Source: Pseudorasbora parva (taxonomy: Eukaryota; Chordata; Actinopteri; Cypriniformes; Gobionidae). From it: a stretch of 64,000 nt of DNA. The stretch spans positions 25,821,203 to 25,885,202 of the forward strand of contig NC_090178.1 in NCBI RefSeq assembly GCF_024679245.1, read 5' to 3'. Positions 24,501-37,763 of this stretch are shown here, piece after piece. Numbering within the stretch: position 1 is the first letter of the stretch; each line of letters starts with the position of its first letter. The translations under genes and the position numbers were made by a program. The notes under the pieces were generated by a model that saw only the letters and a program-made list of their open reading frames with translations, made no database searches and was not told the DNA's origin.

Positions 24501-27500
24501 GCGCAAGAAATATATAAAGACAGTGTCATTAGTAACATTTTGTTTCTCCTAATAACTCAGGAGCACAGAGGGAGATGCTTCCATTAAGCACAGAGTTCGA
24601 GTCATCTGTAATAAGATTCAAGGCATGAAGGTACAGTTTAATCTAATCACATTTTAAACATTTGTGAAGCTATTTGTTCACTCTGAACATTATACATGCC
24701 AAATGATCACCTAACAAACCCTACATTTAAAACTAATGGATGACTTCTATTTAGGGTGCATCCACCATCAGCATGACACAACCAGTTCAGCTCAAAGCTT
24801 AACATCAATTTCTATAACTATTTCAGGTGAACAGAAGCACAGTTTTTGACAAAACAAACTATATTTTTTATAGGATTCGATGTTGAATTACTGATATCAT
24901 TAAAGGCAGTTCAAGAGTATTAAACCAGAGACTGTGTATGTATAATTTATGCAAAAGTCATTGGCTTTTTTTTTTTTATTGAGAGATTGTTTGTTTGTTT
25001 ACTCTAAAACCACACTTGCAATTTGAGCTGTTATTGAGACATAATCTTGACAGATATTTTTGAAAATTGCCACCATTCACAATTCAAGTATATAAAATAT
25101 ATACTTGTATTATCTACTTAGAAAATAGCTGCACGGGGTGTAACCAAGATAACCACAGTCAGCTGACTTTGACTTGACCCAGCTGTTAATAAATCTGCAA
25201 TTTTTAAAAAACTATCGAAAACAAGTGTCAGCAGTGAGAGGTGATTTACTCAAGTGATAAAACACCCAGTCTGGCTGTAGAGGTAGGCTCAGTTGGCATT
25301 GTATTCAGTACTCAGACAGACATGGCTAAAATGGGCATTCAATTTGATTGCTTTTTAGGTGTTGGCATCTTTTGCCAAACTGTAATGAATTGGCAGCAGA
25401 TCCCACCTCACTTACAACAGCTGAGCCCATTTTAGAATGTGAGGAGTAAGGAATGTTTTCTTCCGCCATTAGCTACACACACAAACACAAAGAAAATTAG
25501 CTTGTACTAATGTACTCAAAAGTCTGCCAGTATAATCTAATGTAAATGTATAAATCCCAATTATATACCATCAGAAATTATAAATAAGCACTTAAAAGTC
25601 TGCAATACAAAATCCATGTCAGTCTTATATTTATATGCTTGTATAAGTTTATGTTTGAAATGCAAGGCACAAGAATTACTCTCTGAGGCAAACAATGGAC
25701 CATTTAGCCTCAGTATAATTACCTGACATAGAGATAGGACCTAGACGCCTGATGGATGCGTCTGGGTTTTGCTGCCAGGAACAAGTTAACATCATGGATG
25801 AGTTTCTGAGCTCACGATAATTATGAGAATTTTAAAACTGGCACACCAAGTCGAAAAAGAACTGGAAGTTTATTTAAGTAAAAACATGTTACACAACTTA
25901 TAAACCTGTGCTGTGCTGAATGTTGACACTTTTTTTAGTTTTTTTGTTTGTTTGTTGTTAAAACAAAATAGTACTATTAATTCTGTGTAACAATGGTTTA
26001 ATAACCTGTGATAAACATCATATTTATGTATACTATTTATTAGTCTTTCTTAAATGCTGTGCTTTTGGAAATATTTTATAATGTAGAAATCTCAAATACT
26101 TCACTTGTTAAGTAATTATTATTTTTATTTTTTTTAAGCAAAGGACTGTTTTGTTTTCTAGTGCACAATTACTTAGAATAGTGAACTTTACACAGGATTA
26201 AGCCTATTATGTCTCAACAGGGGTTGCAAACCACTAATGACTACTCTGTTGTCTAGATACTATCATAGGGGTGGACTTGGATTATAGTGTCTTGGGCTCA
26301 TTGGAGCGTAATCTGCTAATACCTTGTTTACATGAAAAACAGTTTCATGGATATGACCGTCCTGTTTAGTCCTGTTAGCCACGGACAGACTATGCATGGA
26401 GCAGGCAAAACAATGGAAACACTTGATGTCAGTTTACAGTTATCATGCACTGTTGGGGAATTATCCTGACCTGTCAGAGATCTTATTAGATATAGACCGT
26501 CTAGTTATCTTTATATACAAATCTGCTTATGAATTTACATTCCAATGCAAGATGTTAATCTTATTTTTTATGAAGTTTTTTTTAAAAGGAATAATAAAAT
26601 GAATAATTACATAATTTATTACATTTTGCATTATGTTCCAGGTCCTGCATGCTTTGCACATTTTACATGTTCACCCAAAATCATGTTGGCTATCAATTTG
26701 GCTCAGATCATGCATCACAAAAGTAATTTGAACACAAAAGACTGCAAGCAGCAAATGCGACAGAAAAATTATCTCTCTTTATTTTAAAATATCTTTGAGC
26801 TTTCAAAAGGGGGGGAAATCATATTAGTAAAGGGATATGTAAACGTTTGAGCACAACCTTAGGACCACTGTCCCTTGAATTCCAGGTGAGCAGATCTGAT
26901 GACTTGAAGGAGGAGCTTGAGAAATGTCTGGATGAAAATGTACAGCTGCAGGAACAGCTGGGAAGGAAGAACACAGAGCTCCACCAAACACATTCAGAGT
27001 ATGATACCAACATGGATATTCACACATCTGCAGTTTATTTACAGTGCAACATAAGGTATAGTTATGTTGTATTTGTTCGCTTATCTCTCTCTCAGGCTAA
27101 CTCAGTTGCGGATGGACAGAGAGAATGCAGAGTCTCATGTTAGAGACCTGGAGGATCAGCTGGCAGGACTACAGGAGGAGCTGAGGAGAGAGGCGGACAA
27201 CAAGGCTCAAGCTGACACTATGCATATGGTGATTTCACACACAAACACAAAAATACACACATGCAGGCCAGGGGTGTCAATTGGGCATGACAGGGTTTGA
27301 CGACTGCCATACCTTGGCTGCCTGGTCAAGTCAATGCAACTAATATGTTTTTATTCATTGCATTATATTACTGTGTGCAACATAATTTTTTATTGTTAAA
27401 TAAAACAGAAAAGTACGTAACTTAAAGCGTTCTGGTTATATATTTGTTATGAGATAAACAGCAATGTCTTTTCACAACGTGATTTTACAGCGTTTTGTAG

Positions 27501-30500
27501 TATTGTAGCCATCAGTGATTTTCTGTTGAAAAAAATGAACAATCAGAGGTTTTTAAGTTACCGGTAGCTCTCAAAACTCTGAATGATATTGTAATTAGCG
27601 CAAGTGTAAATTCTGGAAATGCACAAATCCTCTCATAACAAACAAAGTGACATGCGATAAAAAGTATATTTTCCATGTCCATCCGAGAAGCAACTGTTCC
27701 ATTTTATTATTGGTTACTTTTTACTAACAATTTTTTTTTGCAACAACACAAAGTATGGCAATGGAGTGTGGCCAGACTCTCTGCACAAATTAAATGTACG
27801 AAAGTCTGGTAAGACCAGGCTACCATCTTTATAGGATGAACAAAAATGTTTTAATCATATTAAAAATAAAGTTTAAATTGGATAATATTCAGACTTTTGA
27901 GCTTTGAAGTGCTGGAAAAAGTTTTGAGAAAGTGGGATTGTCATGTTGAGGGAATCAGATTGGATGATGTCATCAGGGTCAGCCATACCATGGCTTTTGG
28001 TGAACTGGTGCCCCAGACTAAGACTAAAATGGTCTATGACATCAAATCAAAACCTTTTTGCTGTTGGTGACAGGTGTAGGGTGTTTATCTTTTTGAAACC
28101 TGTGAAAACCCTTACAAATGTTTCATTCACACATAATGTACACACTTGACTGCTGACAAAAATTACAAAGTGCTGACATTTCTTTATTTTTATTTATGAT
28201 TTGTGTGTACAGGAGTTGATGGCAGTGAGAGCTGATTTGGCTGAAGCTGCAGCGCTGCGTCAGAAACAGGAGGACATTCTGAGGCAGAGAGAGAGGGAGC
28301 TGACTGCTCTAAAGGGGGCACTGAAAGATGAGGTCTCCACGCATGACAAGGAGATAGAAGTTCTCAGAGAGCAGTACAACCAAGACATGGAGCGACTACG
28401 AGCAAACATGGAGCAAGTTTCACAGGTACACATCCAAAGGTCTTTAAAATGGTGAACATCTATAATAAAAAACAATGAGCACTGTTAAAACTTGAAGCTC
28501 TTTGTGTAGGAATCATGGAGCACATATGTACAACAATATCTCTGTGCCTTAGTCTCAGGCAACTATTGAAGCTGAGCGTCACCGTGTGAACTCTACGGTA
28601 AGGTCTCTTCAGCAGCAACTGGAGGAGAGCAGAGATGAGGGAAGCCACTGGAGAGAGCAGTTCCAGTCCAGCAGAGAAGAGCTGCGTAACACCAAACAAG
28701 AGTGAGTCACGCTTGAACTGTTTTTTTTGTTTTTTATTTATTTGGGTATAGTTCAGTTAGTTTTGCATTATGCTTTTGTTTAATATGTTTGTCTCTCCTT
28801 TTTCATTGTACACATTTTGTCGGTGCAGTGGACAACGGGTTCAACCTAAAGCAGAGTGAGATGCTCAGAGTAGCTGAGACAAATTTGTAGATTTATTTGT
28901 AGAGATGTGATTGCAACTATTAGTCATTTGTAAGTCTGCTTTGTAGAGTCTTTGTAGAGTCTCCCGCAACCATAATTTCAAACAAACGATTTAATAATAC
29001 ATTGAATAAATGATTTGTGTGAATTTTTTCAAATGTACCAAATCACAATTAACATTAAATCTTTACTAAATTCAGAGGAACTAGCTTTTAAAAATATTAT
29101 GATTATATATATATATATCTGATCTATGATGTAATTCTCACTACCTTGTTACACTAGATTATCACCAGTTCATCATCACAAATACTGAATCATTTGGAAA
29201 TAAAGTACTTCTGATTATGTTTTTATTATTATTCAGAAAATATAGTGTGCTAATCTGCAAATTAAGCTACTAAATGGTTTAACAGAGCAAGATTGCACCA
29301 TTAATTGAGACTGAGTCTAATAAAATGTGCACATAGAGAACATTATTTTTGATCATTTTTAATCACCTTATGGTGGATCTTGACAGTAAATCAGTAGTTT
29401 GTCCACCTTAATTAAAATCATCCGGAAATATAAGGAGCTCCGTCATGTTATAAGAAGCCCGCATGGACATTTTAATAGCTGCTATACACAGCAGAATATG
29501 GACATATTTGTTATGAATCATTTACAGTTTATCTCTTCTTTTTTTGTATGTGTGTATTTTTGTATACATGTTTTAATATGTTTATACTACGTGTATATTA
29601 GGTTACTCCAGTCTCGTCTGGAGAAAGAGGAGTTTGAGGAGGAGCTGAAAGATCTGCAGGAAAAAGTCAACACAATGAAACAGCAGATACCAGATCCCAA
29701 ACAGACACAGACAGTCAGTCAGGTAAATACAGTACACTTAATTCTGCTCATGGATGTTCAGTGAATAAATGTTAAGACTTAAAATGCTCATTGTATTGTC
29801 ATAGGAACTTGAGCGTGGTCGTGCTGAACTGCAGAAGGCCAAAGCAGATATGGATAAATTAAAAACGGATCTTGACAAGAAGACAATGGAAATTGTGCTA
29901 TTAAAGAAGAGCAAACAGGAGCTTGAAGCAGAGCAGAAATATGAAATTGACAGGCTGAAGGACCAATCACGGAGAGATAAGGAAGAGCTCGCAAAAGCTC
30001 ATGAGAGGGCCAAACAGGTACAGTATGGCTAAAATTATGACATAAAACAGTTCTCCTCCACTTGTGTTTTATTTATGATTTTTGTAAACCTCCGGCAGCT
30101 GGCTGAACCCTCATTGGTGGAGGCCTTGCGCAGGGAGCTGAGTGACATGCAAGAGGAGGTGGCCCGACTGCGCAGTCAGCTGCTCTCAGCTGAAGAAGAG
30201 CTGCAGACAGAGAGAGACAAACTCATCTCAGCTCAAACCCAAGCAAACAATCTGACACATGAGCACAAGGAACTCGAGGAAAGCAACACGCGTATGAAGG
30301 AGAGACTCACACGTCTTGAGGTTAGGACACATTAACATAGGCTACATCTAACCTAATCTGGATACATTTGAAAACTTTTTTTTTAATGTGTTGGCTTTCC
30401 ATCCATGGTGAGACTAGCTTTAAGACGCTCTCCCATGTTTTTAAATTTGGCGTTTGTGATGCATTTTTAGTCGTGATGCATATTGTATCTGTATGCTATA

Positions 30501-33500
30501 TGCTGTTCAATTTCACAGTGTTGCTAAAGATAAATGTTACTTGGTACAATCTTTATATTAAATTCCTGCAAAGATGACAGAACATTTACTCTCAGTTCAT
30601 ATCCTCCGTCAAAAAACAAGGGAAGTTGCATTTTAGTCCATACATAGAATGGCGATTGAGTGCGACCTGGATGCTACCAGTAAGTGTTAAGATATTTTGC
30701 TGATAAATGGGCTGTGTCAGTATAAGAACTTTATTATGTATGGTCATTCTGTTTCATCTCAGTGAACTTTTATTATGTTTTACATATATGCAGAAAGATG
30801 ACACTTTCTGATGTTCAACTTTTCATTATGGGTGAAAAATCAATAATATGGACTGAGTGTTTTGGAAAAAGAAAAACAACATTTTCAAATGTATCCGCAT
30901 TAATGTAGACGCATAGTTACACATGGTACACTTTATTTTTCCTCTCATTTAGACTATAACATTCTGTTTTCATCAGTTTATGGTTGAGAACTCGCATAGT
31001 TATTGTGTTTTCATGATCCTATCTGACACTCAAAATCCCTAGTTGATGCCATGCATTCAAACACACACATTACTCCTTCTGCTCATCTGTTTGCTCTCTC
31101 TTTTTTCTGACATGTTAAATATCTGTCTGTAGTCTCAGCTGCAGGAGCGCATGTCTCAGAGTATTGAGGCCGAGCAGGAGCAACAGGAGGAGACCAGGAG
31201 ACTGAGGCAGCAGCTGGAGGAGTCCAGGCGCGAGAACTCCAGACTGGGCCTGGAGAGGGACGAGCTGGCTCGTAATCTGGAAGAGAAGGAGAAGGACAGA
31301 GACGCGGTCCGCAAGGAGAACACGCAGCTCGATGACCAAAGGAGGCAGCAGGAGAGAGCGCTTGACAAACTCAATAAAGAAGTATGTGCTCTTGTCATTT
31401 TTCATTGTTATTACTTGCTCCTTTACTTTCTGTCTTTTCTAATGCCCCTCTTTTGCTTCCCCGTGCCCCTTTCCCTCACTTTTGCTGTTAGATGGAACGC
31501 TTGTCTGCACTGTCCCGTGAGGAGGTGCGGCTCCTGCAGGCTCAGCTGGATGAGCAAAGAGATAAGTGGAGGAAAGAGCAGCAGGACTTGCATAAAAACA
31601 CCAAAGAGAAGCTCAGTGAGCTGGAGAGAGCTCAGAGCACCATTCATTCCCTACAGGAGGAGGTGCCACACTGGCCTCATACAAATATTTCTACTTTTGG
31701 CCAAGCAATTTAATCAGACAATAATTTGTGGTCATTGAATTTTGTTTTTAGTTGGCCCGTCAAAAGAAGGAGCTGTTCTCGAGTTATGAGGATCGAGACA
31801 ATGCGTTATTAGATAAAGAGCTGCTCACCAACCGCCTCAAGCATCTGGAGAGCGAGATGGAGACTCAGCGTACCACACAAAACGACCGTTCACGAGAGAT
31901 CCGCAGCTTGGAGGTGCGTGTTTCACCTTCATATTTGCACATCTGGTGTCTTAGAGATCATAATGTGGTGGTGTAACTCTCTCTTTACTGTATCTTATGT
32001 TTGTCTCCACCTGCAGGACAAAATCAAGCATTTGGAACTTGAGTTGGATGAGGAGAAGAACAGTGCAGAGATGCTGACAGAAAGAATCACCAGGAGCCGA
32101 GATCAGGTATACATACACTCTTATCATTGGTGGACATTTACATTTAATCATTTAGCAGATGCCTTTATTCAAAGCAACTTACAAATTAGGAGAGCAATAG
32201 AAGTAACTAAACAAACAAGGGCAACAGCCTGCAAGTGCTGTAACAAGTCTCAGTTAATCGAGCACAGTACACATAAGTACAGCACTCTTTTTTATTTTAT
32301 TTTTTATAAAACAAACAAAAAATTTAATCGGATTGGACATCTGGGACCCATAAGTGCCATATTATAATGCAGAACTACTGTATTAGTGTAAATTATTCAT
32401 AAAGTATTAACTAAAAATAAAGAAAAATGTTTTAATGTAAATGTGGTGCTGTGTGTAGATTGAACAGATGCGTGCAGAGCTCATGCAAGAACGATCCTCC
32501 AAACAAGACCTGGAGCTGGACAAAAATGCTCTGGAGAGACAGGTACCATGACCATCCAACAGTATGATGGATATATCTGTCATAGTTTATGCTGCGTTAT
32601 CTTTGACGGCGTTTCTGTGGTAATAAGAGTGATAAGACTGTACAGTGTAGAAAAAAATCAATTCATTCATATTGGTCACATGATTTCATCTCGTCTGGAT
32701 CTCTTTTAGATAAAGGAGTATAAATCTCGCATAACTGAGATGGAGGGCCAGTCACGGTCCTCCACTGGCGTGTCTCAGCTGGAGAGCAAAATCCAGGAAC
32801 TCGAAGAGCGACTGCGCACAGAGGAGAGGTAAACAAAGAACCTAATGACTCGAGGTTTTAAAACCACTACCATGAAGTGGTAGAAACAATTGTTACCCAC
32901 AAAGCACTGCAGAATGCTTGAGAAAAGCACTCCTTTTTAATCAGTCTAGGCTGCTAGAAAATACACAGACAGCCGATAATGCCGATTGCAGTTGTTCATA
33001 AGCGGTTCACAAAAAACTCTTCTTTGATTCATTTAATTCGATTTTAAAACATTATTAAAATTATTGGGGGAATGGTCAGGAGGTTAATTTGCTAATTGAT
33101 GACATTTTAATTTACCAATATTGTAACACTTTATTTTACAGTGCCCGTTACATATGTTGCATGTACTTACATAGTAATAACAGTAAATTGTGCATAATTA
33201 CATGCAACAAATCCTCAACCAAACCCTAATCCTGCCATAACCCTATAGTAAGTAGATGTAGTACTTTTTCAGATTACTCAGTACTTAAATATACAATTAC
33301 ACTATAACAATGATGCTGTAAAATAAAGAATAGTCCAATATTTTTCCTGGGTTCACTAACAAAAAATAAAAACATAAAAACAGCACCAGTAGAAGCGCAA
33401 GAAATACATATATACCATACAGATTCAGCACATCCTGAGGTACAAGCACTTTTTTTTTTCTCAGAGAGAAGAACTCTGTACTATCCTCTCAGAGACGGTT

Positions 33501-36500
33501 AGAGAGGAAACTAAAGGAGCTGAACATCACTCTGGATGAGGAGAGACAGCAGCACACAGAGCAGAGAGACCAGGTGAATCATACACACGTTTCATGAACG
33601 CGTAGAGCAGTGTCTCCAACATGTGGTGATCTGTGTATTTGGTTGAGAGACCTGTGGAGTGCTTTTGTGTTTAATGGATGTGTGGTCCTGCAGCTGACTC
33701 TGCGTGTGAAGGCTCTGAAGCGACAGGTGGATGAAGGAGAGGCAGAGGCAGAGCGGCTGGAGGGATTGAGGAGGAAGGCCATCAGAGACATGGAGGAGCA
33801 GCAGGAACAGAAGGATGCACTGCAGTCCAGAGTCACTGTGCTAGAGACTGAACTCAAGTAAGTGTGTCTGACTGAGCATGTAAGATAATTTATATGAATG
33901 AATGAAATACATACATACATACATACATACATACATACATACATACATACATACAGGGCTTGACATTAACACCTGCCAACCTGCCCTTTGTGGATGGAAT
34001 TCAGCTGTGGCATGTCACTACTGTGTACCAGCTGTGGCACGTGGCAACACAGTCACTCCCACCAGCCACTTTGGTGGGTTAAATTTTATTGTAGGCCTCT
34101 ATAACCAGTCACACTCGAGTCTGTTGAGCTCATGAAGGCAGTGTCTAATAATCAGAGGCGTTTAGATTAGTCATCGCTGAAACGCCAGAGTTTTCAGAGG
34201 CCGCGCTCACTCACTGAAATCTACCCTCTCATCATAACCAACAAAGCAGAGATGTACGATGCACGTAGAATATTCATTCATCATACAGTGGTTGAGTGAT
34301 TTCGTTCTATTTCAGCAGTGGAAATGGTTTCAAACAAAGATCACAGCTGAACCATAGTACATCTGATGTGACTGGCATAAGGGACATTTAGGGACCATCT
34401 CTAAAGTAACATATAACATTGTTATACACGTTTCTAACTTCAATAGCATTTGAAGAGAATGCTTAAAACCAACTGTAAATTCTTCATCTGTGTCAGATAT
34501 GATGCACACCTTTTAAGATTTTATATTTAATCAAATAAACTGTGAAATCGCATGAAAATATGGATGCTTTTCACTTGGGTACTGTATGTGCTTATACTCA
34601 AAATATGCTAGATTTAAATAGGCCTGTCATATCTGATAGAACATTGCTTGAGAATAAATTATATTTACAACAAAAATTCAGACAAGCAACTGTTAGTGTT
34701 TCTCTGTCTAGATTAAGGAGCTTTCCACATAACCTTTTCAGAGCTATATAGGCCTATTTGATGACCTGTTATGTTATACATTTCATTTAGACTTGATTTG
34801 GGTGTGTACATGCATGCATACATACATGTGAATGGAGCCTATTACTTTATACAGTAATACTCAATGAGGCCTACAGATGGCAGTGGGTGTCTTAAAATAC
34901 TAGTGTCCAGACTGCTTACATCTCTAATCTTTTAAAGTGTTTAGCTTTCTGAACTTCACTTATAAATGATATTTCCTCAGATCAGACCACACACATATAG
35001 GAGAGCAATAGCATAAAGGGCTCTTATGCTATTTTTCAAAGATTCCTAATTTTGTTTTGGAGGTCTCCTACAAAAGGTTGACATACATCAAAGGTCAAAA
35101 ACACTTTTATTTTCTAATAATATATATTGCACATCCCCACATTTTTCAAAGATTTTAAAACAACTCGTCTGAAGTTTCAGTCTCTCTAAACACCTCCTTT
35201 CTGAGAGCCTATTCCGATGTGATTTGGTCTACTGCTTACAGCATGTGTCGGAAACAAAACGGCCATTACCTTTATTGAACTTCAGCTCTGGAGGCTTCCT
35301 AAATCCTCAGCAATTGCACACACTGTAAAGGCCATTATGATGGCGTCGATTTTACCATATCAATTTGAGCGTGAGTCCAATGATGAAACATTGGAAGAAC
35401 TAGTTATTTAGCCCCAAACCTCCATCACATCAGATGTTTCTCAGTGATGCTACTCAGTTTGTCATATATAATATGTTGCAACTGTAACCCCTCACCATCA
35501 GCATTAACAAGTTTGTGTCCATCAAACAAACCAATGTGTATATATATATATATTTTTTATTGCAGTGCACATGTGGGAACTGCATCAAGTGTATCAATAA
35601 CAGTGCATGCGTTAGCCGAATACTAATGTGAATGCCTGATGTAACATCTTGACTACTGATGTAACTCTTGTCCAACCCTTTATCATTACTCAGAGTAGTA
35701 AGAACAACAGATAATCTGCATTAATAGACACAGTTTTAGGTAATAGTGGCACAGTTGAATACCAGAAATATTTCCGTAACACAGTAATAATGTGAGCTAG
35801 CCAGAGACATACATAATATAAAATACAAAATAACACATTTTGAACACCTGGTACAAAATACATGCATCAATAATTAATCATTCTTACAGGTTGTGATTTT
35901 GAGGCTCAAGCTGGTCCAAATAAAGTGGATACCGACCCATCTTTAATGGATAAGCATTTTGTAAATCCCATTTAGAAATTAGACTTCACAGAGATAGGCA
36001 AACGTCTCGGTAGTAATTTTAACCTCTGACTCATCACATCCTCATCCTTTGGAAGTGTTTACAAAGAAAATTTACTTTTGCAGAACAGAAAACAGCATCT
36101 TCTCGTCTCGACATAAGCAACAAAGCAACAATGTTTGAGGGGAGGGCAGGTTAAAGTCTATGTTGTTCGTGGGCAGCCAATAAAGCAGTATGCAAATTTG
36201 TTACAAACGTTGGTACGTTGGTGAGTTAGAAAAGTAAGACTGAAATACTAACGACTCGTTTTGTTTTTTAGAGAGAGAAAGACAATAACTTTATTTATCA
36301 TGCACTTTGACCTTTAAAACTTTAAAGACATTTTCACATTCACAAAAAGCTATATTACACACTCCATCTAAAGATGCATAATTGGGGTAGTTTAACAGAA
36401 ACTGTCAATATACACCGATCAGTCATAACATTATGAAGTGAATAGCATGGATGATCTTTTCATCACTGCACCTGTTCAGTTGGGATATATTAGGCAGCAT

Positions 36501-37763
36501 GTGACCATTTTGTCTTCAGTTTATGTGTTAGAAGAAGGAAAATGACGTAAGGATTTCAGCAAGTTTGACAAGGGCCAAATTGTGATGGCTAGACTGGGTC
36601 AGAGCATCTCCAAATCTGTGGTGTGTTCCCGGTCTGCAGTTGTCAGTATCGATCAAAAGTGGTCCAAGGAAGGAACAGTGGTCAAAGCTCATTGGTGCAC
36701 ATGGGGAGTGAAGGCTGGCCCGTGTTGTCCAATCAAACAGACAAGCTAATGTAGCTCAAATTTTGTTTAAGAAGTTAATGCTGGTTCTGATAGAAAGGTT
36801 TTGGAATACACAGTGTATCCCAGTTGTGTATGGGGCTGCATAGCTGTAGACCAATCAGGCTCCCCATGCTGACCCCTGTTCCCCGCCGAAAGCGGAAACG
36901 GTGGGCACATGAGCGTCAGAACAGGACCACGGAGCAATGGAAGAAGGTGGCCTGGTCTGATTTTTATGGTCATGTTTTCTTTTACATCATGCGGATGGCC
37001 AGGTGTGTGTACTTCGCTTAACTGGGGAACACATGGCACCAGAGTGCACTATGGGAAGACGGCAAGCCGGTGGAGGTAGTGTGATGCTTTGGGCAATGTT
37101 CTGCTGGGAATCCTTGGGTCCTCCCATCCATGTGGATGTTACTTTACCACAGATACCACAGCGCACCTTCAGGGGTCTAGTGGGGTCCATGGTCCGATGG
37201 GTCAGAGCTGTTTTGGCAGCAAAAGGGGGGACCAACACAATATTAGGAAGATGTTTCATAATGTTATGCCTAATCGGTGTTAGTAAATAATCATTTTATT
37301 TTTCATTGCAGAATTTAAGAACCATATGTTCAACTAAACAAATTAAAAAAACAATCTATGAGCAATTTAGTTACATTTGTTTTTAAATAATATTTTTCAT
37401 ATTAAAGTAATGGACCCCTGGATGATAACCACTGTTCAAAATAATAATAAAATAATACTAATCCAAAAAAAAAAAAAAGAAATAAATCATTTTAAACTGA
37501 AAAATACTTCTAAGAAACTAATAAAACTTAATTTATAATAATTACACAAAAATTAACAATAATTTAAACCTGATAGTTTATCACAGAACACTGTTGTCAA
37601 TTTGCCTTATTTCATCCTCAGGAGGAAGATCCAGCAGGCCCGACAGTCAGCTCTAGAGTCTTCAGTGCTCAGCTCTGAGGATGATGATGATGATGGATTG
37701 TATGATCATTCCAGCATAACTTCTATTCTCACCGAAAGCAATTTACAGACCAGTTCCTGCTGA
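20822..37763 (+). CDS. cgn: cingulin, tight-junction cytoskeletal adaptor (20 coding exons, 1182 aa)
   Basis: Exons: 20822-21087, 23365-24022, 24382-24482, 24561-24630, 26886-26998, 27096-27228, 28213-28425, 28553-28701, 29602-29722, 29805-30017, 30099-30320, 31133-31381, 31492-31662, 31752-31913, 32017-32106, 32459-32542, 32710-32828, 33465-33573, 33694-33857, 37622-37763. All junctions are GT-AG, all phases agree, and the sum is 3549 nt, so the gene reads through. Cingulin sits on the cytoplasmic face of tight junctions and links ZO proteins to actomyosin, microtubules and RhoA regulators. The globular head (about 1-365) has the conserved [10 protein letters not shown] (11-20) and YGVAVRVQG (47-55), the ZO-1-binding region, plus a basic RRAQSHGS serine cluster (110-117). 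The rod (about 366-1135) is heptad-rich coiled coil, with cingulin-specific [13 protein letters not shown] in exon 7 and [12 protein letters not shown] in exon 19. The tail has an acidic Asp run and ends [11 protein letters not shown], as in mammalian cingulin (about 1200 aa). Paralogue (cgna or cgnb) not resolved. Confidence 0.96.
21309..22961. mobile_element. TTAA-type element in cingulin intron 1, interrupted
   Basis: The ends AGTGCCCCTATTATG and ATAATAGGGGCACT are inverted copies, with TTAA at 21305-21308 and 22962-22965. A repeat with an ATTG tail (21474-22024) is inserted inside it. The right half (about 22400-22800) is related in inverse orientation to 35010-36390 in the last intron of the same gene. 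No transposase is visible. Confidence 0.7.
21474..22024 (-). mobile_element. retroposed repeat with (ATTG)n tail, nested
   Basis: A (CAAT)n run at 21474-21528 is followed by ACTTTATTTATATAGCACTT and a body ending near TTTCAGGGTATCACGGAAGA. On the minus strand this is an element ending in (ATTG)n, as LINE-2 and its dependent SINEs do. A second copy in plus orientation is at 48965-49499. No ORF is recognised. Confidence 0.7.
24631..26885 (+). other. cingulin intron 4 (2.3 kb)
   Basis: It lies between two phase-0 junctions. I looked for a skipped exon, because human cingulin has extra residues at the head-rod boundary. A possible acceptor at about 24755 (TTCTATTTAG) leads straight into a stop, so none is supported. 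The remainder is AT-rich with no repeat ends that I can fix. Confidence 0.5.
27229..28212 (+). other. cingulin intron 6 with a hAT-type end fragment
   Basis: At 27795-27823 the sequence GTCTGGTAAGACCAGGCTAC is the inverse of a TAGCCTGGT-type end like that of the element at 1363. No left partner was located. The rest is unassigned. Confidence 0.45.
28702..29601 (+). other. cingulin intron 8
   Basis: AT-rich intron. The open frame across 29399-29764 is an intronic stretch fused by chance to the true exon at 29602. A short (AT)n run is at about 29105-29120. Confidence 0.5.
30321..31132 (+). other. cingulin intron 11
   Basis: An 812-bp intron. Nothing recognised inside. Confidence 0.45.
32125..32235 (+). 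repeat. dispersed fish SINE-like fragment in cingulin intron
   Basis: ACATTTACATTTAATCATTT followed by AGCAGATGCCTTTATTCAAA and GCAACTTACAAAT is a block I recognise as repeated many times in fish genomes. It lies in intron 15 and has no fixed ends. Confidence 0.5.
33125..33330. repeat. small MITE-like repeat in cingulin intron 17
   Basis: TAACACTTTATTTTACAGTG on the left and ATGCTGTAAAATAAAGAATA on the right form inverted ends about 200 bp apart. The CACTTTA start resembles a widespread fish repeat. A related start (GGTAACACTTTACGGTAAGG) is found at 41806. Confidence 0.45.
33905..33954 (+). repeat. (ACAT)n microsatellite
   Basis: A tetranucleotide run of about 12 units, 48 bp after the last donor site before the final intron's repeat cluster. 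The Tyr-Met-Cys-Val frames across it are artefacts. Confidence 0.9.
35010..36390. mobile_element. degenerate TTAA-type element in last cingulin intron
   Basis: The left end TAAAGGGCTCTTATGCTATT and the right end GCATAATTGGGGTAGTTTA are decayed versions of the AGTGCCCCTATTATG ends of the element at 21309. Internal sequence (about 35280-35540, for example GATGAAACATTGGAAGAACT) matches that element in inverse orientation. No transposase is visible. The copy is older than the one in intron 1. Confidence 0.55.
36411..37282 (+). pseudogene. Tc1-family transposon relic (about 870 bp)
   Basis: The ends ACACCGATCAGTCATAACAT and ATGTTATGCCTAATCGGTGT are inverted copies. Transposase fragments lie in several frames: [18 protein letters not shown] near 36545, CMGLHSC near 36824, and [19 protein letters not shown] near 37075. 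These are recognisable pieces of a Tc1-like DDE transposase, but the frame is broken repeatedly and the second catalytic block is absent, so the copy is dead. A sister relic of the same family lies at 44327-45240 on the other strand. Confidence 0.75.

Noticed and set aside
24750..24830. Possible extra cingulin exon after TTCTATTTAG
   Set aside because: The phase-0 frame meets a stop after a few codons. The neighbouring exons already join in frame, so no exon is needed.
33902..34135. CRISPR-like or tandem array near (ACAT)n
   Set aside because: It is a plain tetranucleotide microsatellite without spacers.
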